Shown here piece after piece: positions 17,045 to 24,587 of a stretch of 64,000 nucleotides of DNA. The stretch is from an uncultured Clostridia bacterium (lineage in GTDB: Bacteria; Bacillota; Clostridia; Oscillospirales; Ruminococcaceae), in the NCBI GenBank assembly GCA_944388075.1, contig CALXHI010000028.1:124001-188000 (forward strand), in the 5' to 3' direction. The notes under the pieces are model-generated. The model saw only the letters and a program-made list of their open reading frames with translations. It searched no databases and was not told the DNA's origin. How positions within the stretch are numbered: position 1 is the stretch's first letter; each line of letters opens with the position of its first letter. The translations under genes were made by a program, and so were the position numbers.

Positions 17045-18049
17045 TTATAGCGTGTTCTGTCCTCCGCCATACTGTGTCATGACTGTTTGCAAAAATGCGG
17101 TAAAGGCATCCCGCACCGACTGCGGCTCCAGAATTTCCGCATCCGTTCCGAACTGGAAAATCCATCCATAGAACGGCTGCTCGGCTTTGACGTTCACCTT
17201 CAACAGGAAATGCTCGCTGTCATCCGGCACGAGTGCGACCTGCTTGCCGAATCGGTCAATGACCGGATTGACGAGATGGTTTTTCAGCCGCATTGTGACA
17301 AGCTGTGTTTTGCCGCTGAACATCGAAAAGCTCGCACTCAAATGCTCGGACAGCTGAAATTCCTGCGGGATCGGCGCTGCCGGTGCATCGAGAATTTCCA
17401 CATTTTCCATGCGGTCGACACGGAAATTGGTCGGACTGTCCGGCCGCTTGGGATAGTACGCCACCAGATAGTACCGTCCGTCATCCCAAGTCAGCGCATA
17501 GGGCGAACAAATCCGCAGCCCATCCCGATACTGTTTCCGTTTAGCTGTATTGTACCCGAAATAGCGGAAGGCAATCTGCTTTTTCTCGTGAATTGCACGC
17601 TGAATCGTATCCACGCTGATATAGATATGCTCGTTTTCGTTTTTGATTCGGTTGCGCATATAAACCTGACGCTGCAATTGCTTTGCTTCATACACACTGC
17701 AAAGCTCCCCCAATTTCGCAAGAATCTGCTTGGACTTTTTCTCTGTGATGAACTGCGCCGAGGTGACCGCATCGGCAAGCAGCTTCAGCTCCGGCAGCTC
17801 AAAGGAACGGCTCGCAACATAGTAGCCCGATTCATTCCCCTTCACCTGAATGATATCCACGCCGTAAAATTGCAGGGCGTCAATATCTTCATAGAGTGCC
17901 TTACGACCGGCATGAATGCCGTACTTTGCCAATTCCGCAATGATTTGCGGCATGGTCAGATGATGGTTTTCATCGGTTTTTTCGGTCAAAATCTTGTAAA
18001 GATACATGATTTTCAAACGGCGCAGATCGCCGGAGGTTGTGGTTGCCAT
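17045..18049 (-). CDS. WYL-domain transcriptional regulator
   Basis: A 334-residue regulator: an N-terminal helix-turn-helix (about residues 5-65, including GRKALYEDIDALQFYGVDI), then a WYL-type domain from ~140 (including YYLVAYYPKR) and a C-terminal extension. Such proteins usually sense a ligand and control a neighbouring operon. Here it is the first gene before the ABC exporter genes on the same strand, so local autoregulation is likely. The divergent gene at 18,180 shares its upstream region. Confidence 0.88.
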   Translation of the reverse strand: MATTTSGDLRRLKIMYLYKILTEKTDENHHLTMPQIIAELAKYGIHAGRKALYEDIDALQFYGVDIIQVKGNESGYYVASRSFELPELKLLADAVTSAQFITEKKSKQILAKLGELCSVYEAKQLQRQVYMRNRIKNENEHIYISVDTIQRAIHEKKQIAFRYFGYNTAKRKQYRDGLRICSPYALTWDDGRYYLVAYYPKRPDSPTNFRVDRMENVEILDAPAAPIPQEFQLSEHLSASFSMFSGKTQLVTMRLKNHLVNPVIDRFGKQVALVPDDSEHFLLKVNVKAEQPFYGWIFQFGTDAEILEPQSVRDAFTAFLQTVMTQYGGGQNTL

Positions 18050-18099
18050 AGGATTCCCGCCTTTCTATGCCGGCATCGGAGCGTCCTGCGAATTGCCGC

Positions 18100-18128
18100 T
18101 TGCCGAATGCCGAAAAATATGGTATACT
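18100..18128 (+). promoter_or_regulatory. Promoter of the Dabb-DUF1294 pair
   Basis: TTGCCG (18,100-18,105), a 17-nt spacer ending TGG, and TATACT (18,123-18,128). Confidence 0.72.
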
Positions 18129-18179
18129 GGTATTGGGACAATATCGTGCAGTCCATTTGCACATACTATGGAGGTTATT

Positions 18180-18482
18180 ATGGTAAAGCACATCATTCTC
18201 TGGACCCTGCGGGAAACGCTCTCGCAGGAAGAACGCACGCAGGTCAAGGCGAATATCAAAGCCGCTTTGGAAGGGCTGCAAGGCGTTGTGCCAAATCTCT
18301 TGGAGATTCATGTTTACACGGACGGTCTTGCCACATCCAATGCCGATGTCATGCTGGATTCTTCTTTCACCGATATGGCGGCACTGCAAGCCTATGCGAT
18401 CCATCCGGCACATGTCCATGCGGCAGATACGGCAGTGCGGCCCTATACCGCAACCCGTACCTGCTTTGACTTTGCAATGTAA
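18180..18482 (+). CDS. Dabb-domain (stress-responsive alpha/beta barrel) protein
   Basis: A 100-residue protein with the Dabb ferredoxin-like fold: it begins MVKHIILWTL, has a central helix and ends near HVHAADTAVRPY. Such proteins form dimeric barrels; the reaction is usually unknown. The ATG at 18,180 has GGAGG six bases before it. Its stop overlaps the start of the DUF1294 gene by one base. Confidence 0.85.
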   Translation: MVKHIILWTLRETLSQEERTQVKANIKAALEGLQGVVPNLLEIHVYTDGLATSNADVMLDSSFTDMAALQAYAIHPAHVHAADTAVRPYTATRTCFDFAM

Positions 18483-18757
18483 TGCCGATGCTGAAGTACT
18501 ATCTGACGGCACTGGCAGTCATGAGCCTTGTCGCCTTTGTGTTGTACGGTCTGGACAAGGCAAAAGCCAAAGCCGGCAAATGGCGCATCAAAGAAGTGAC
18601 CTTGCTCGGCATTGGATTGCTGGGCGGTGCGGTCGGTGCTTTACTGGGGATGTACTGCTTTCGCCATAAGACCAAGCATTGGTATTTCCGGGTGGTCAAC
18701 TGGCTTGGACTATTGTTGCAAATCGGCATTGGTATCGCGATTCTTTATTTCCGCTGA
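18482..18757 (+). CDS. DUF1294 family membrane protein
   Basis: A 91-residue protein with three hydrophobic spans. It carries the DUF1294 pattern YGLDKAKAKAGKWRIKE, GGAVGALLGMY and FRHKTKHWYF. The start at 18,482 overlaps the previous stop; a second ATG at 18,488 is possible. Its last 13 bases overlap the converging ylmH gene. The function is unknown. Confidence 0.85.
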   Translation: MPMLKYYLTALAVMSLVAFVLYGLDKAKAKAGKWRIKEVTLLGIGLLGGAVGALLGMYCFRHKTKHWYFRVVNWLGLLLQIGIGIAILYFR

Positions 18758-19512
18758 CCGCCGAACAGCTCGATGCCGACAATGTGATTGCCTTTACGGG
18801 TTGTGCCACGCATACCCAGAAACCGAAATTTGCCGTATCCTCGTACCGATACGGTATCGGCTTCCTTCAGCTGCACATCTGCCTGCATGAGACGCCTGCC
18901 GTTGAGGAAAATTTTTCCTTCTCGAAACAGCTGCAAGCATTGGCTGCGTGACAGCCGATAGACCTTTGCAATCACGCCATCCAGCCGCTCCGATGCCACC
19001 TGTACCTCAATCGGCTCGGTTGTCACGGTCAGCACCTCGGGCAGCTTGTCCGTCACCGTCGCTCGCACGGAGGTATGGCGAATGCGATTCAATTCCCGAC
19101 AAAGGTAGTCCGCAATCGGTTCGCGGCAAAACAGATAGGCATCGGGTATTGCCAACACAATATCCCCCAGTTCACTGCGCTTGACGCCCAGATGCATGAC
19201 TGCACCCAAAATATCCCGATGCGTCAACGCCTCGGCAAACTTTTCCTGTAACGGTTTGATTTTGATGCAGGCAATCGGAAATTCTTCCGCATAACCCAGC
19301 TGTTCCGGATCACCAAACCGAATCATCACCCGCTCTGCCGCCTCTCTGCCGCCCCAAATAGTTGCACCACAGGGTGCAAGCGCATGACGCATGGCATAAT
19401 AATCGGACAGCTCCGCTTCATTCAAAAATGCCGTAAACGTAAAGCAATGGCATCGATCCGCTTTCTCTGCCAAATCCGCCAAATGCCGCAGCTGATAGGC
19501 ATCTGCCTCCAT
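18745..19512 (-). CDS. ylmH: YlmH-like RNA-binding protein with S4 domain
   Basis: A 255-residue protein. The C-terminal S4 RNA-binding domain is visible from about residue 180 (SERLDGVIAKVYRLSRSQC, then GKIFLNGR). The N-terminal part matches the YlmH family, linked to cell division in Gram-positives and to rescue of stalled ribosomes. The start at 19,512 follows AGAGGTG; an ATG six codons upstream lies before that site. It is not next to sepF, ylmG or divIVA, the usual neighbours. Its 3' end overlaps the converging DUF1294 gene by 13 bases. Confidence 0.88.
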   Translation of the reverse strand: MEADAYQLRHLADLAEKADRCHCFTFTAFLNEAELSDYYAMRHALAPCGATIWGGREAAERVMIRFGDPEQLGYAEEFPIACIKIKPLQEKFAEALTHRDILGAVMHLGVKRSELGDIVLAIPDAYLFCREPIADYLCRELNRIRHTSVRATVTDKLPEVLTVTTEPIEVQVASERLDGVIAKVYRLSRSQCLQLFREGKIFLNGRRLMQADVQLKEADTVSVRGYGKFRFLGMRGTTRKGNHIVGIELFGGQRK

Positions 19513-19547
19513 GTTTTCACCTCTTTGCATTGGAGTTCGCTAAATAC

Positions 19548-19576
19548 ATTATACCTTGTTTTCATGCTTGTGTCAA
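19548..19576 (-). promoter_or_regulatory. Promoter of ylmH
   Basis: Minus strand TTGACA (19,571-19,576), 17-nt spacer, TATAAT (19,548-19,553). Confidence 0.88.
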
Positions 19577-19710
19577 GTTGGAAAAAACAAATCCATACAA
19601 TTCCGGCGATAAATTGTGCGCTTCGGTTTATACTACTACCACGGCAGCAATCCGGTGCATGCATCCGGCATGACGCAAATTGACACGCTGCCGCAAAGGA
19701 GTGTATCATC

Positions 19711-19890
19711 ATGAAGGGTGAATTTACGCAGAAGGGCAAAGAGGCCCTCGAACGGTTCAAGATGGAGTCTGCAAACGAGGTCGGCGTGACCCTGAACAAG
19801 GGCTACAACGGTGACTTGACCTCCCGTCAGGCAGGTTCGATTGGCGGTCAGATGGTCAAGAAGATGATCGACGCCTACAAGATGCAGTAA
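19711..19890 (+). CDS. Alpha/beta-type small acid-soluble spore protein
   Basis: A 59-residue protein. From about residue 19 it follows the SASP pattern: a SANEVGV stretch, then LTSRQAGSIGGQMVKKM, matching the TSR..GSVGG..KR core of alpha/beta-type SASPs. These coat and protect spore DNA. AAAGGAG lies ten bases upstream of the ATG. The gene stands alone with its own terminator. No sigma-G promoter could be assigned with confidence. Together with spoIIE it argues that this organism makes spores. Confidence 0.88.
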   Translation: MKGEFTQKGKEALERFKMESANEVGVTLNKGYNGDLTSRQAGSIGGQMVKKMIDAYKMQ

Positions 19891-19910
19891 ATCCTGTATC
19901 CCAAACACAG

Positions 19911-19938
19911 CATCCGGTAACCTTCGGGTTACCGGATG
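19911..19938 (+). terminator. Terminator of the SASP gene
   Basis: CATCCGGTAACC and its complement around a TTCG loop, followed by TTTGTTT. A very stable UUCG hairpin. Confidence 0.92.
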
Positions 19939-20001
19939 TTTGTTTATTTGCACAAATCGGAACAGATTGATTTGTACGATTTTTTCTTATATCAACACTT
20001 T

Positions 20002-20010
20002 TGGGATAAT
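20002..20010 (+). promoter_or_regulatory. Possible extended -10 for the secreted peptidase gene
   Basis: TTGGGATAAT gives a TGN-GATAAT extended -10 about 37 bases before the ATG at 20,047. No -35 is evident. A TCATC-TAGT-GATGA inverted repeat follows at 20,014-20,027. Confidence 0.4.
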
Positions 20011-20037
20011 ATATCATCTAGTGATGACAATTGCACA

Positions 20038-20066
20038 TTGACGCATATGGGTTTCCATGCTACAAT
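20038..20066 (+). promoter_or_regulatory. Promoter-like sequence overlapping the start of the peptidase gene
   Basis: TTGACG (20,038-20,043), 17-nt spacer, TACAAT (20,061-20,066). It spans both candidate start codons (20,047 and 20,065), so if used it would give a transcript lacking them. It may be fortuitous. Confidence 0.4.
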
Positions 20067-22803
20067 GCCTATAATCGGCAAACCTGCCATCCGACTGGCG
20101 GCAGCTTTGCTCTGCACGGCTGTCACCGCCGCCGCACTGCCGATCGTGCCTGCATCCGTGCAAGCCGCCGACACCTACCAAATCCGTGACAAATGGGGAT
20201 ACTGCACGACTGCCAACTATGTGACCTCGGAGCATTTCTGCATCTTCTACGGCAACAACGATACCACCGGGCATGTCAATGAGGAATTTTTGCAGCGCAA
20301 CCTCAACGATCTGGAACGCCTTTGGGAGTTCTATACCTCCGTACTCGGCATGACCAATATCAATGTCGATATATACGGCAACAGTTCTACGCTTTACAAG
20401 ACCAATGTCTACCTCACCGAAACCGGTCTTGACCAGTATCCGGATGGCTGGGCGTTCATGAGTGCTGAGGATGGCTATGGCATCCACATCATCAGCCCGA
20501 GTGCCATGCTCGATGATTTAACCATCGCACACGAATTCGGCCATGTCGTCACGATGCACCAGAAAGCATGGGTCGATCAGGACATCACCGGTGCATGGTG
20601 GGAGGCGGCAGCCAACTGGTTCCGTGAGATGTATCTTGCCAGCGACTACTACCAAGGCTCGGTGCAGACCTGTCGGTTTGAGCCGTACATCCGCAATATG
20701 AGCCTAACGCTGCCGCATGGCAGAAGCTATTATGAGGTCTGGCCGTTCCTCGTCTACCTCTCCTACAATCCCGACAACCTGCCGAATCTGGGCATCCATG
20801 CGGTGCAGCAGATGATGAGCCAAGCCTTGCCGGGCGAATATCCCTTCGATACCATCACACGCCTGTTTGGTACGGAGGCACAGACCGTGCTCGGTCACTA
20901 TGCCAAACGCATGGCGACCTTCGATTTCGGCAATCAGGCCGCCTATCAAAACGAGTTCAACAACAAAGTTGCCTCCTCACCGTTCTACTGGAATCTGTTC
21001 TATACCGTCCTCGAAGAAACCCCGAGCGGCCGTCTGCAGGTCGGACAGGAGGAAGCCCCCATGCAGACCGGTATCAACATTGTACCGCTGCAAATCACCG
21101 ACTCGAGCATTTCCGTTGATTTCCATGGTCTGTCCAATGATCCCAATGCCGGTTGGCAGGCATGTATCGTCACGGTTGACAGTGCCGGAAACGAAACCTA
21201 CTCCGATCTGTTCGGCGATGGACAGAGCATGACCGTTTCGACCGATGGTGCAGTATCTGCATACTTAACCGTTGTCGGTACACCCAAAGATCTCTATGAC
21301 ATCAACGCCTTCCACAAGGACGCTGTTTCGAGCTACAAGACCGGCACCGAACGTGCCCGCTACCCGTATGAGATTCAGCTGACCGGCGCAACGGTACAGC
21401 AGATCGGCGGCTATACCAAGGGTGCAGGTCATCTCCATGCCAACGGCGGCGGTTTTGTTGCCGATTCCGCAACAGTTGCCGATTCGGTCTATGTCGGCCC
21501 GAATGCGATGGTACTGGGCAATGCCAATCTCTCCGGCAATGTCCGTGTGGAGGACTATGCCATTGTCGCTAACAGCGTTACCGCAACAGATTCTGCCGTC
21601 ATCAGCGGTCATGCGGTTGTAGACGGCGGCGGCATGATTTATGATAATGACTGGGTATTCGGCTCGGTCACGCTGAGCGGCAATGCCGTGGTCAGCGACC
21701 ATGCGGTAGTCACCAATTCCTGCAAGATTTCCGGCAATGCCCGTATCCTACAAAAGGCATATCTTGCCGATGCCGTCACCGACAATGCCGTGGTCAAGGG
21801 TACGTCCTATCTCTACGGCAAGGGCAATTACTCCGGTCAAGTTATCCTCGATGGTGACTATGCCAATGAGGAAACCCTCAGCAGCGGCATTGGCTTTGGC
21901 TGGCTTGACACCGTCAACAGCTGTTACACCGACGGCATGATTTCCGGCTATTCCTTCGACAGCGAAACCTCCCACTGGGTGCTCGACCGCCACGGTGCGA
22001 CCAATGCACAGCAGGTCGGTGCAATGTGGCAGGCAGACCGCACCTCTGCGGCAGACGTCCTCTCGTTTGACGGCACAAACGATTACCTGCTGCTCGATGA
22101 CTCCATTCTGAACACCCAAAATCTGCAAATCAGCCTTGCGGCACTCTGGAAGGGCGGCACGGCAGAGCAAACACTGTTCCGGTTCGGTGACGACAACGCT
22201 TATCTGAAGTTTACACCCTCCAATGCCAACGGTGTGGCAGAGTTCACCATTACCGATGGTACAACGCTCCAAACCCTTACCGCCAATGCACCGCTCAACA
22301 AGGGCGTCTGGAGCAAGATTACCATTCGCCTGATTGACGGCACGGGTACGCTTCTGATTGACGGGCAAACCGCAGCCACAGCTGCGATTTCCTGCACACC
22401 GATTTCCGTGTTGAGTGCAGCCCAATCCGATGTCTGCACGCTGGGCAAGGGCGGCAATGATACCGCAGCGTTCAAGGGCGCAGTGGACTACGTAAACTTC
22501 TACTTCCGATATGCAGACGAGCCGACCATGACATACTCGGGTCAGGAAGAAATTGACGATACCGATTCCGGTAATGTCACAACCGAAGTCACTTGGGGCG
22601 ATGTCGATACCAATGGCATTGTAAATGTCGCCGATGCGGTTTTGCTCTGCCGTTATGTTGCAGAGGACAATGCCGTTGGGGTATCCGATCAGGGGCAAGC
22701 CAATGCCGACTGCGCCTATGATGCCGTTTTGGACAGCAAAGATTCTTCCATGATTATGCAGTATCTCGCAAATCTCGTCCCCTATGAAGCCCTCGGTCAA
22801 TAA
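20047..22803 (+). CDS. Secreted HExxH zinc-peptidase-like protein with hexapeptide, LamG and dockerin modules
   Basis: A 918-residue exported protein. Order: signal peptide (about 1-40, ending near SVQAAD); a DUF6055-like catalytic region with the zinc motif HEFGH (residues ~162-166); a left-handed hexapeptide-repeat region (about 464-611) with many GNA/GNV-type turns; a LamG/concanavalin-like beta-sandwich (about 635-823); and a type I dockerin with two segments (about 850-917, first calcium loop DVDTNGIVNVADA). The dockerin should attach it to a cellulosome scaffoldin. The start (20,047 or 20,065) is uncertain because no Shine-Dalgarno is seen. A protease in a cellulosome could process components or host or plant protein; the substrate is unknown. 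Confidence 0.82.
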   Translation: MGFHATMPIIGKPAIRLAAALLCTAVTAAALPIVPASVQAADTYQIRDKWGYCTTANYVTSEHFCIFYGNNDTTGHVNEEFLQRNLNDLERLWEFYTSVLGMTNINVDIYGNSSTLYKTNVYLTETGLDQYPDGWAFMSAEDGYGIHIISPSAMLDDLTIAHEFGHVVTMHQKAWVDQDITGAWWEAAANWFREMYLASDYYQGSVQTCRFEPYIRNMSLTLPHGRSYYEVWPFLVYLSYNPDNLPNLGIHAVQQMMSQALPGEYPFDTITRLFGTEAQTVLGHYAKRMATFDFGNQAAYQNEFNNKVASSPFYWNLFYTVLEETPSGRLQVGQEEAPMQTGINIVPLQITDSSISVDFHGLSNDPNAGWQACIVTVDSAGNETYSDLFGDGQSMTVSTDGAVSAYLTVVGTPKDLYDINAFHKDAVSSYKTGTERARYPYEIQLTGATVQQIGGYTKGAGHLHANGGGFVADSATVADSVYVGPNAMVLGNANLSGNVRVEDYAIVANSVTATDSAVISGHAVVDGGGMIYDNDWVFGSVTLSGNAVVSDHAVVTNSCKISGNARILQKAYLADAVTDNAVVKGTSYLYGKGNYSGQVILDGDYANEETLSSGIGFGWLDTVNSCYTDGMISGYSFDSETSHWVLDRHGATNAQQVGAMWQADRTSAADVLSFDGTNDYLLLDDSILNTQNLQISLAALWKGGTAEQTLFRFGDDNAYLKFTPSNANGVAEFTITDGTTLQTLTANAPLNKGVWSKITIRLIDGTGTLLIDGQTAATAAISCTPISVLSAAQSDVCTLGKGGNDTAAFKGAVDYVNFYFRYADEPTMTYSGQEEIDDTDSGNVTTEVTWGDVDTNGIVNVADAVLLCRYVAEDNAVGVSDQGQANADCAYDAVLDSKDSSMIMQYLANLVPYEALGQ

Positions 22804-22813
22804 CCCATAATCC

Positions 22814-22850
22814 AAACGGCACACATGGCAGTCACGCATGTGTGCCGTTT
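22814..22850 (+). terminator. Terminator of the peptidase gene
   Basis: A perfect 14-bp stem (AAACGGCACACATG and its complement) ending in TTTT, ten bases past the stop. Confidence 0.9.
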
Positions 22851-22976
22851 TACGATATCCGTTACAGAATCCGACAGACCGTTTCATCAAACTGCGGAAT
22901 ATAGATTTTATTTAATTAAACAACTTTCGTTTGCCAAGCAATGAATTTATTGTCATGGTGCACAAAAACGGGAGGA

Positions 22977-23005
22977 TTGACAGCCAAACTTGCATAGGGT
23001 ATAAT
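22977..23005 (+). promoter_or_regulatory. Promoter of the frameshifted dockerin gene
   Basis: TTGACA (22,977-22,982), 17-nt spacer, TATAAT (23,000-23,005): full consensus. It gives a leader of ~155 nt before the ATG at 23,166, in which no known riboswitch was recognised. Confidence 0.88.
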
Positions 23006-23165
23006 TATAATATGCCAAGTTCTTTTGAAACAAATGCGAAATCTTGTGCATTTTTACAATCAAAAAATTGAAGCATTTTGTAAGTTTTTTGCACGGTACA
23101 GCGAATCCAGTAACAAAGACGGAGAAACTCTGTCGATGATCGCGAATGACAAAGGAGAAATTGTT

Positions 23166-24211
23166 ATGAAGAAAACACGTTTATTGGCAAGTTTGACCGC
23201 TGCTGTCTTGAGCATGAGTGCCGCCATGATGCCGGCATCTGCCGTAGTGGGATACGCCGAAACCTATGCCGTATTGGATGCCGCAAACCGTATCCTGCAA
23301 CAGGCTACCGTTTCTTATGACACGGTAGAGATTCCCTATTGGGATGGGGTCAGCACCTGCCGCCGCACCGGAAACTACTATCCGGAAGGCATTGCGGTCA
23401 AAGGCGAAAGCGTCAAGGAATTTCTGGAAACCGGTATGGAGGGTGTACCGGTAGAATGGTCGGACGGTCAATGGTGGGGTATGCGCGGAAACCTGCAGGA
23501 TACCATTCTGTTGCAGCCCTTCACCGGATTTACTGCTGCCTGCGGAAAGGCTACCAATATCGATCCGTACGACGAACAGGGGGGGAAGATATCACAATAG
23601 ACGATGCCTTCACACAGGCTGACGGTGAAGCGGTCTATCTGTTGAGCACGGAATCCCGTGCCACAGAGGCTGCCATGTTTACAGCACTGCTGGCATGCTG
23701 CGAGCAGATCGAGATTCTGGGTCTTTGCTACACCATCGGCTGGGAGAATTGGCATGTATGGTATGACAGAGAAAGCACAGCACCGCTCTTCATGGTATAC
23801 TATACCGACCGCACAACAAAAGAAATCTTTACAGACACGTTCCCGAGTGGCGATGTCGATTATGATACCCTCTACGCATACTATCAAAACCTGATTGCAG
23901 AACCCAATGTCGAGAAGGTGGACACCAACTGCATCTGCTTGGAAGACGGTTGGTGGGCGATGGACATTGAACTGTTTCCGCTGACACCGGAACAGTATAC
24001 GGCAGCAGGCGATGCAAACAAGAACGGCATCATTGATGCAGCGGATGCCACCATGGTGCTCTGTGAATACGCCGCAATCCAGTTGTTGAGGAGCAGTTCG
24101 CAGTTCTCGCAGGAACAGAAAACCGCCTGCGACTGGGATTATGGCAACACCCTCACACCGGCAGAGGCCTCTGCGATTTTGACGTATTACTCCTATTCAA
24201 TGTTAGATTGA
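23166..24211 (+). pseudogene. Secreted dockerin-type protein interrupted by a -1 frameshift at a G7 run
   Basis: The first frame (23,166-23,600) encodes a signal peptide (MKKTRLLASL, ending near MMPASA) and ~110 more residues, then stops. A -1 shift in the run of seven G at 23,579-23,585 joins it to an open frame to 24,211, giving ~348 residues. The C-terminus (GDANKNGIIDAADATMVL, then CDWDYGNTLTPAEASAILTYY) is dockerin-like, with a degenerate second repeat. AAAGGAG lies before the ATG and a strong promoter and terminator flank the gene. The heptamer CAG-GGG-GGG reads as a perfect slippery site. It could be programmed frameshifting, phase variation, a decayed gene or a sequencing error. The middle region is not recognised. 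Confidence 0.72.
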
Positions 24212-24245
24212 TGACAACGCAGCCGTGACGCTGCGCAAACCAAAC

Positions 24246-24284
24246 AAACAGACGGCATGGACAGACCAATGCCGTCTGTTTTTG
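24246..24284 (+). terminator. Terminator of the frameshifted dockerin gene
   Basis: AACAGACGGCAT pairs with ATGCCGTCTGTT, followed by TTTTTG, about 35 bases past the stop. Confidence 0.88.
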
Positions 24285-24311
24285 TTCTCCGGCCGACATT
24301 TCCGCGTAAAA

Positions 24312-24482
24312 GCAACACTGCACAAAGACCGCCTAACGGCTTTGCACGCCATCTACTTGCGCTTTTTTCGCCATAATTTAAAAAAATGCTCGGGAATACA
24401 CAGAGTATTCCCTGCGCTTTTTGTTTCATCTGACAAAAAATCGACTGCGCATCTGACGCACAATCTTTGTGCGGTGTCGCCT
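24312..24482. repeat. MITE-like dispersed repeat, copy A
   Basis: About 171 bp, non-coding, closely matching copy B at 51,208-51,379 (inverted end GCAACAC at the left, GTGTCGCC at the right). It contains a central hairpin GGGAATAC-ACAGA-GTATTCCC (24,392-24,412) followed by TGCGCTTTTT, and two CATCTGAC motifs. It lies between the dockerin-gene terminator and the spoIIE promoter. No transposase was found near either copy; mobilisation in trans is an inference. Confidence 0.85.
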
Positions 24483-24504
24483 AAAAATTGAACAGCGTTC
24501 TCAT

Positions 24505-24512
24505 TTCGACAA
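24505..24512 (-). promoter_or_regulatory. Spo0A box upstream of spoIIE
   Basis: TTCGACAA, the exact complement of the Spo0A box TTGTCGAA. It lies 21 bases before the -10, overlapping where a -35 would sit, as known for Spo0A-activated sigma-A promoters of the spoIIE/spoIIG type. Confidence 0.8.
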
Positions 24513-24538
24513 GTTTTTCATGGCGCATGTACTATACT
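24506..24538 (+). promoter_or_regulatory. Spo0A-dependent promoter of spoIIE
   Basis: TATACT (24,533-24,538) with a -35-like TCGACA at 24,506-24,511, spacing 21, longer than the 17 used by other promoters in the window. This matches the abnormal spacing known for the Bacillus spoIIE promoter. Confidence 0.75.
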
Positions 24539-24587
24539 GGTACTATCTGCATGATGCTATGCAAATCAAGTGAAAAGAGGAACGATT

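Noticed and set aside
23012..23165. A riboswitch in the leader of the frameshifted dockerin gene
   Set aside because: I could not match it to a known class or find a terminator fold; c-di-GMP-type motifs were considered and did not fit.
24193..24429. Open frames in both repeat copies reading KQKAQGILCVFPSI on the minus strand
   Set aside because: The same frame appears in both copies because the DNA is repeated; it has no start context and is not a transposase.
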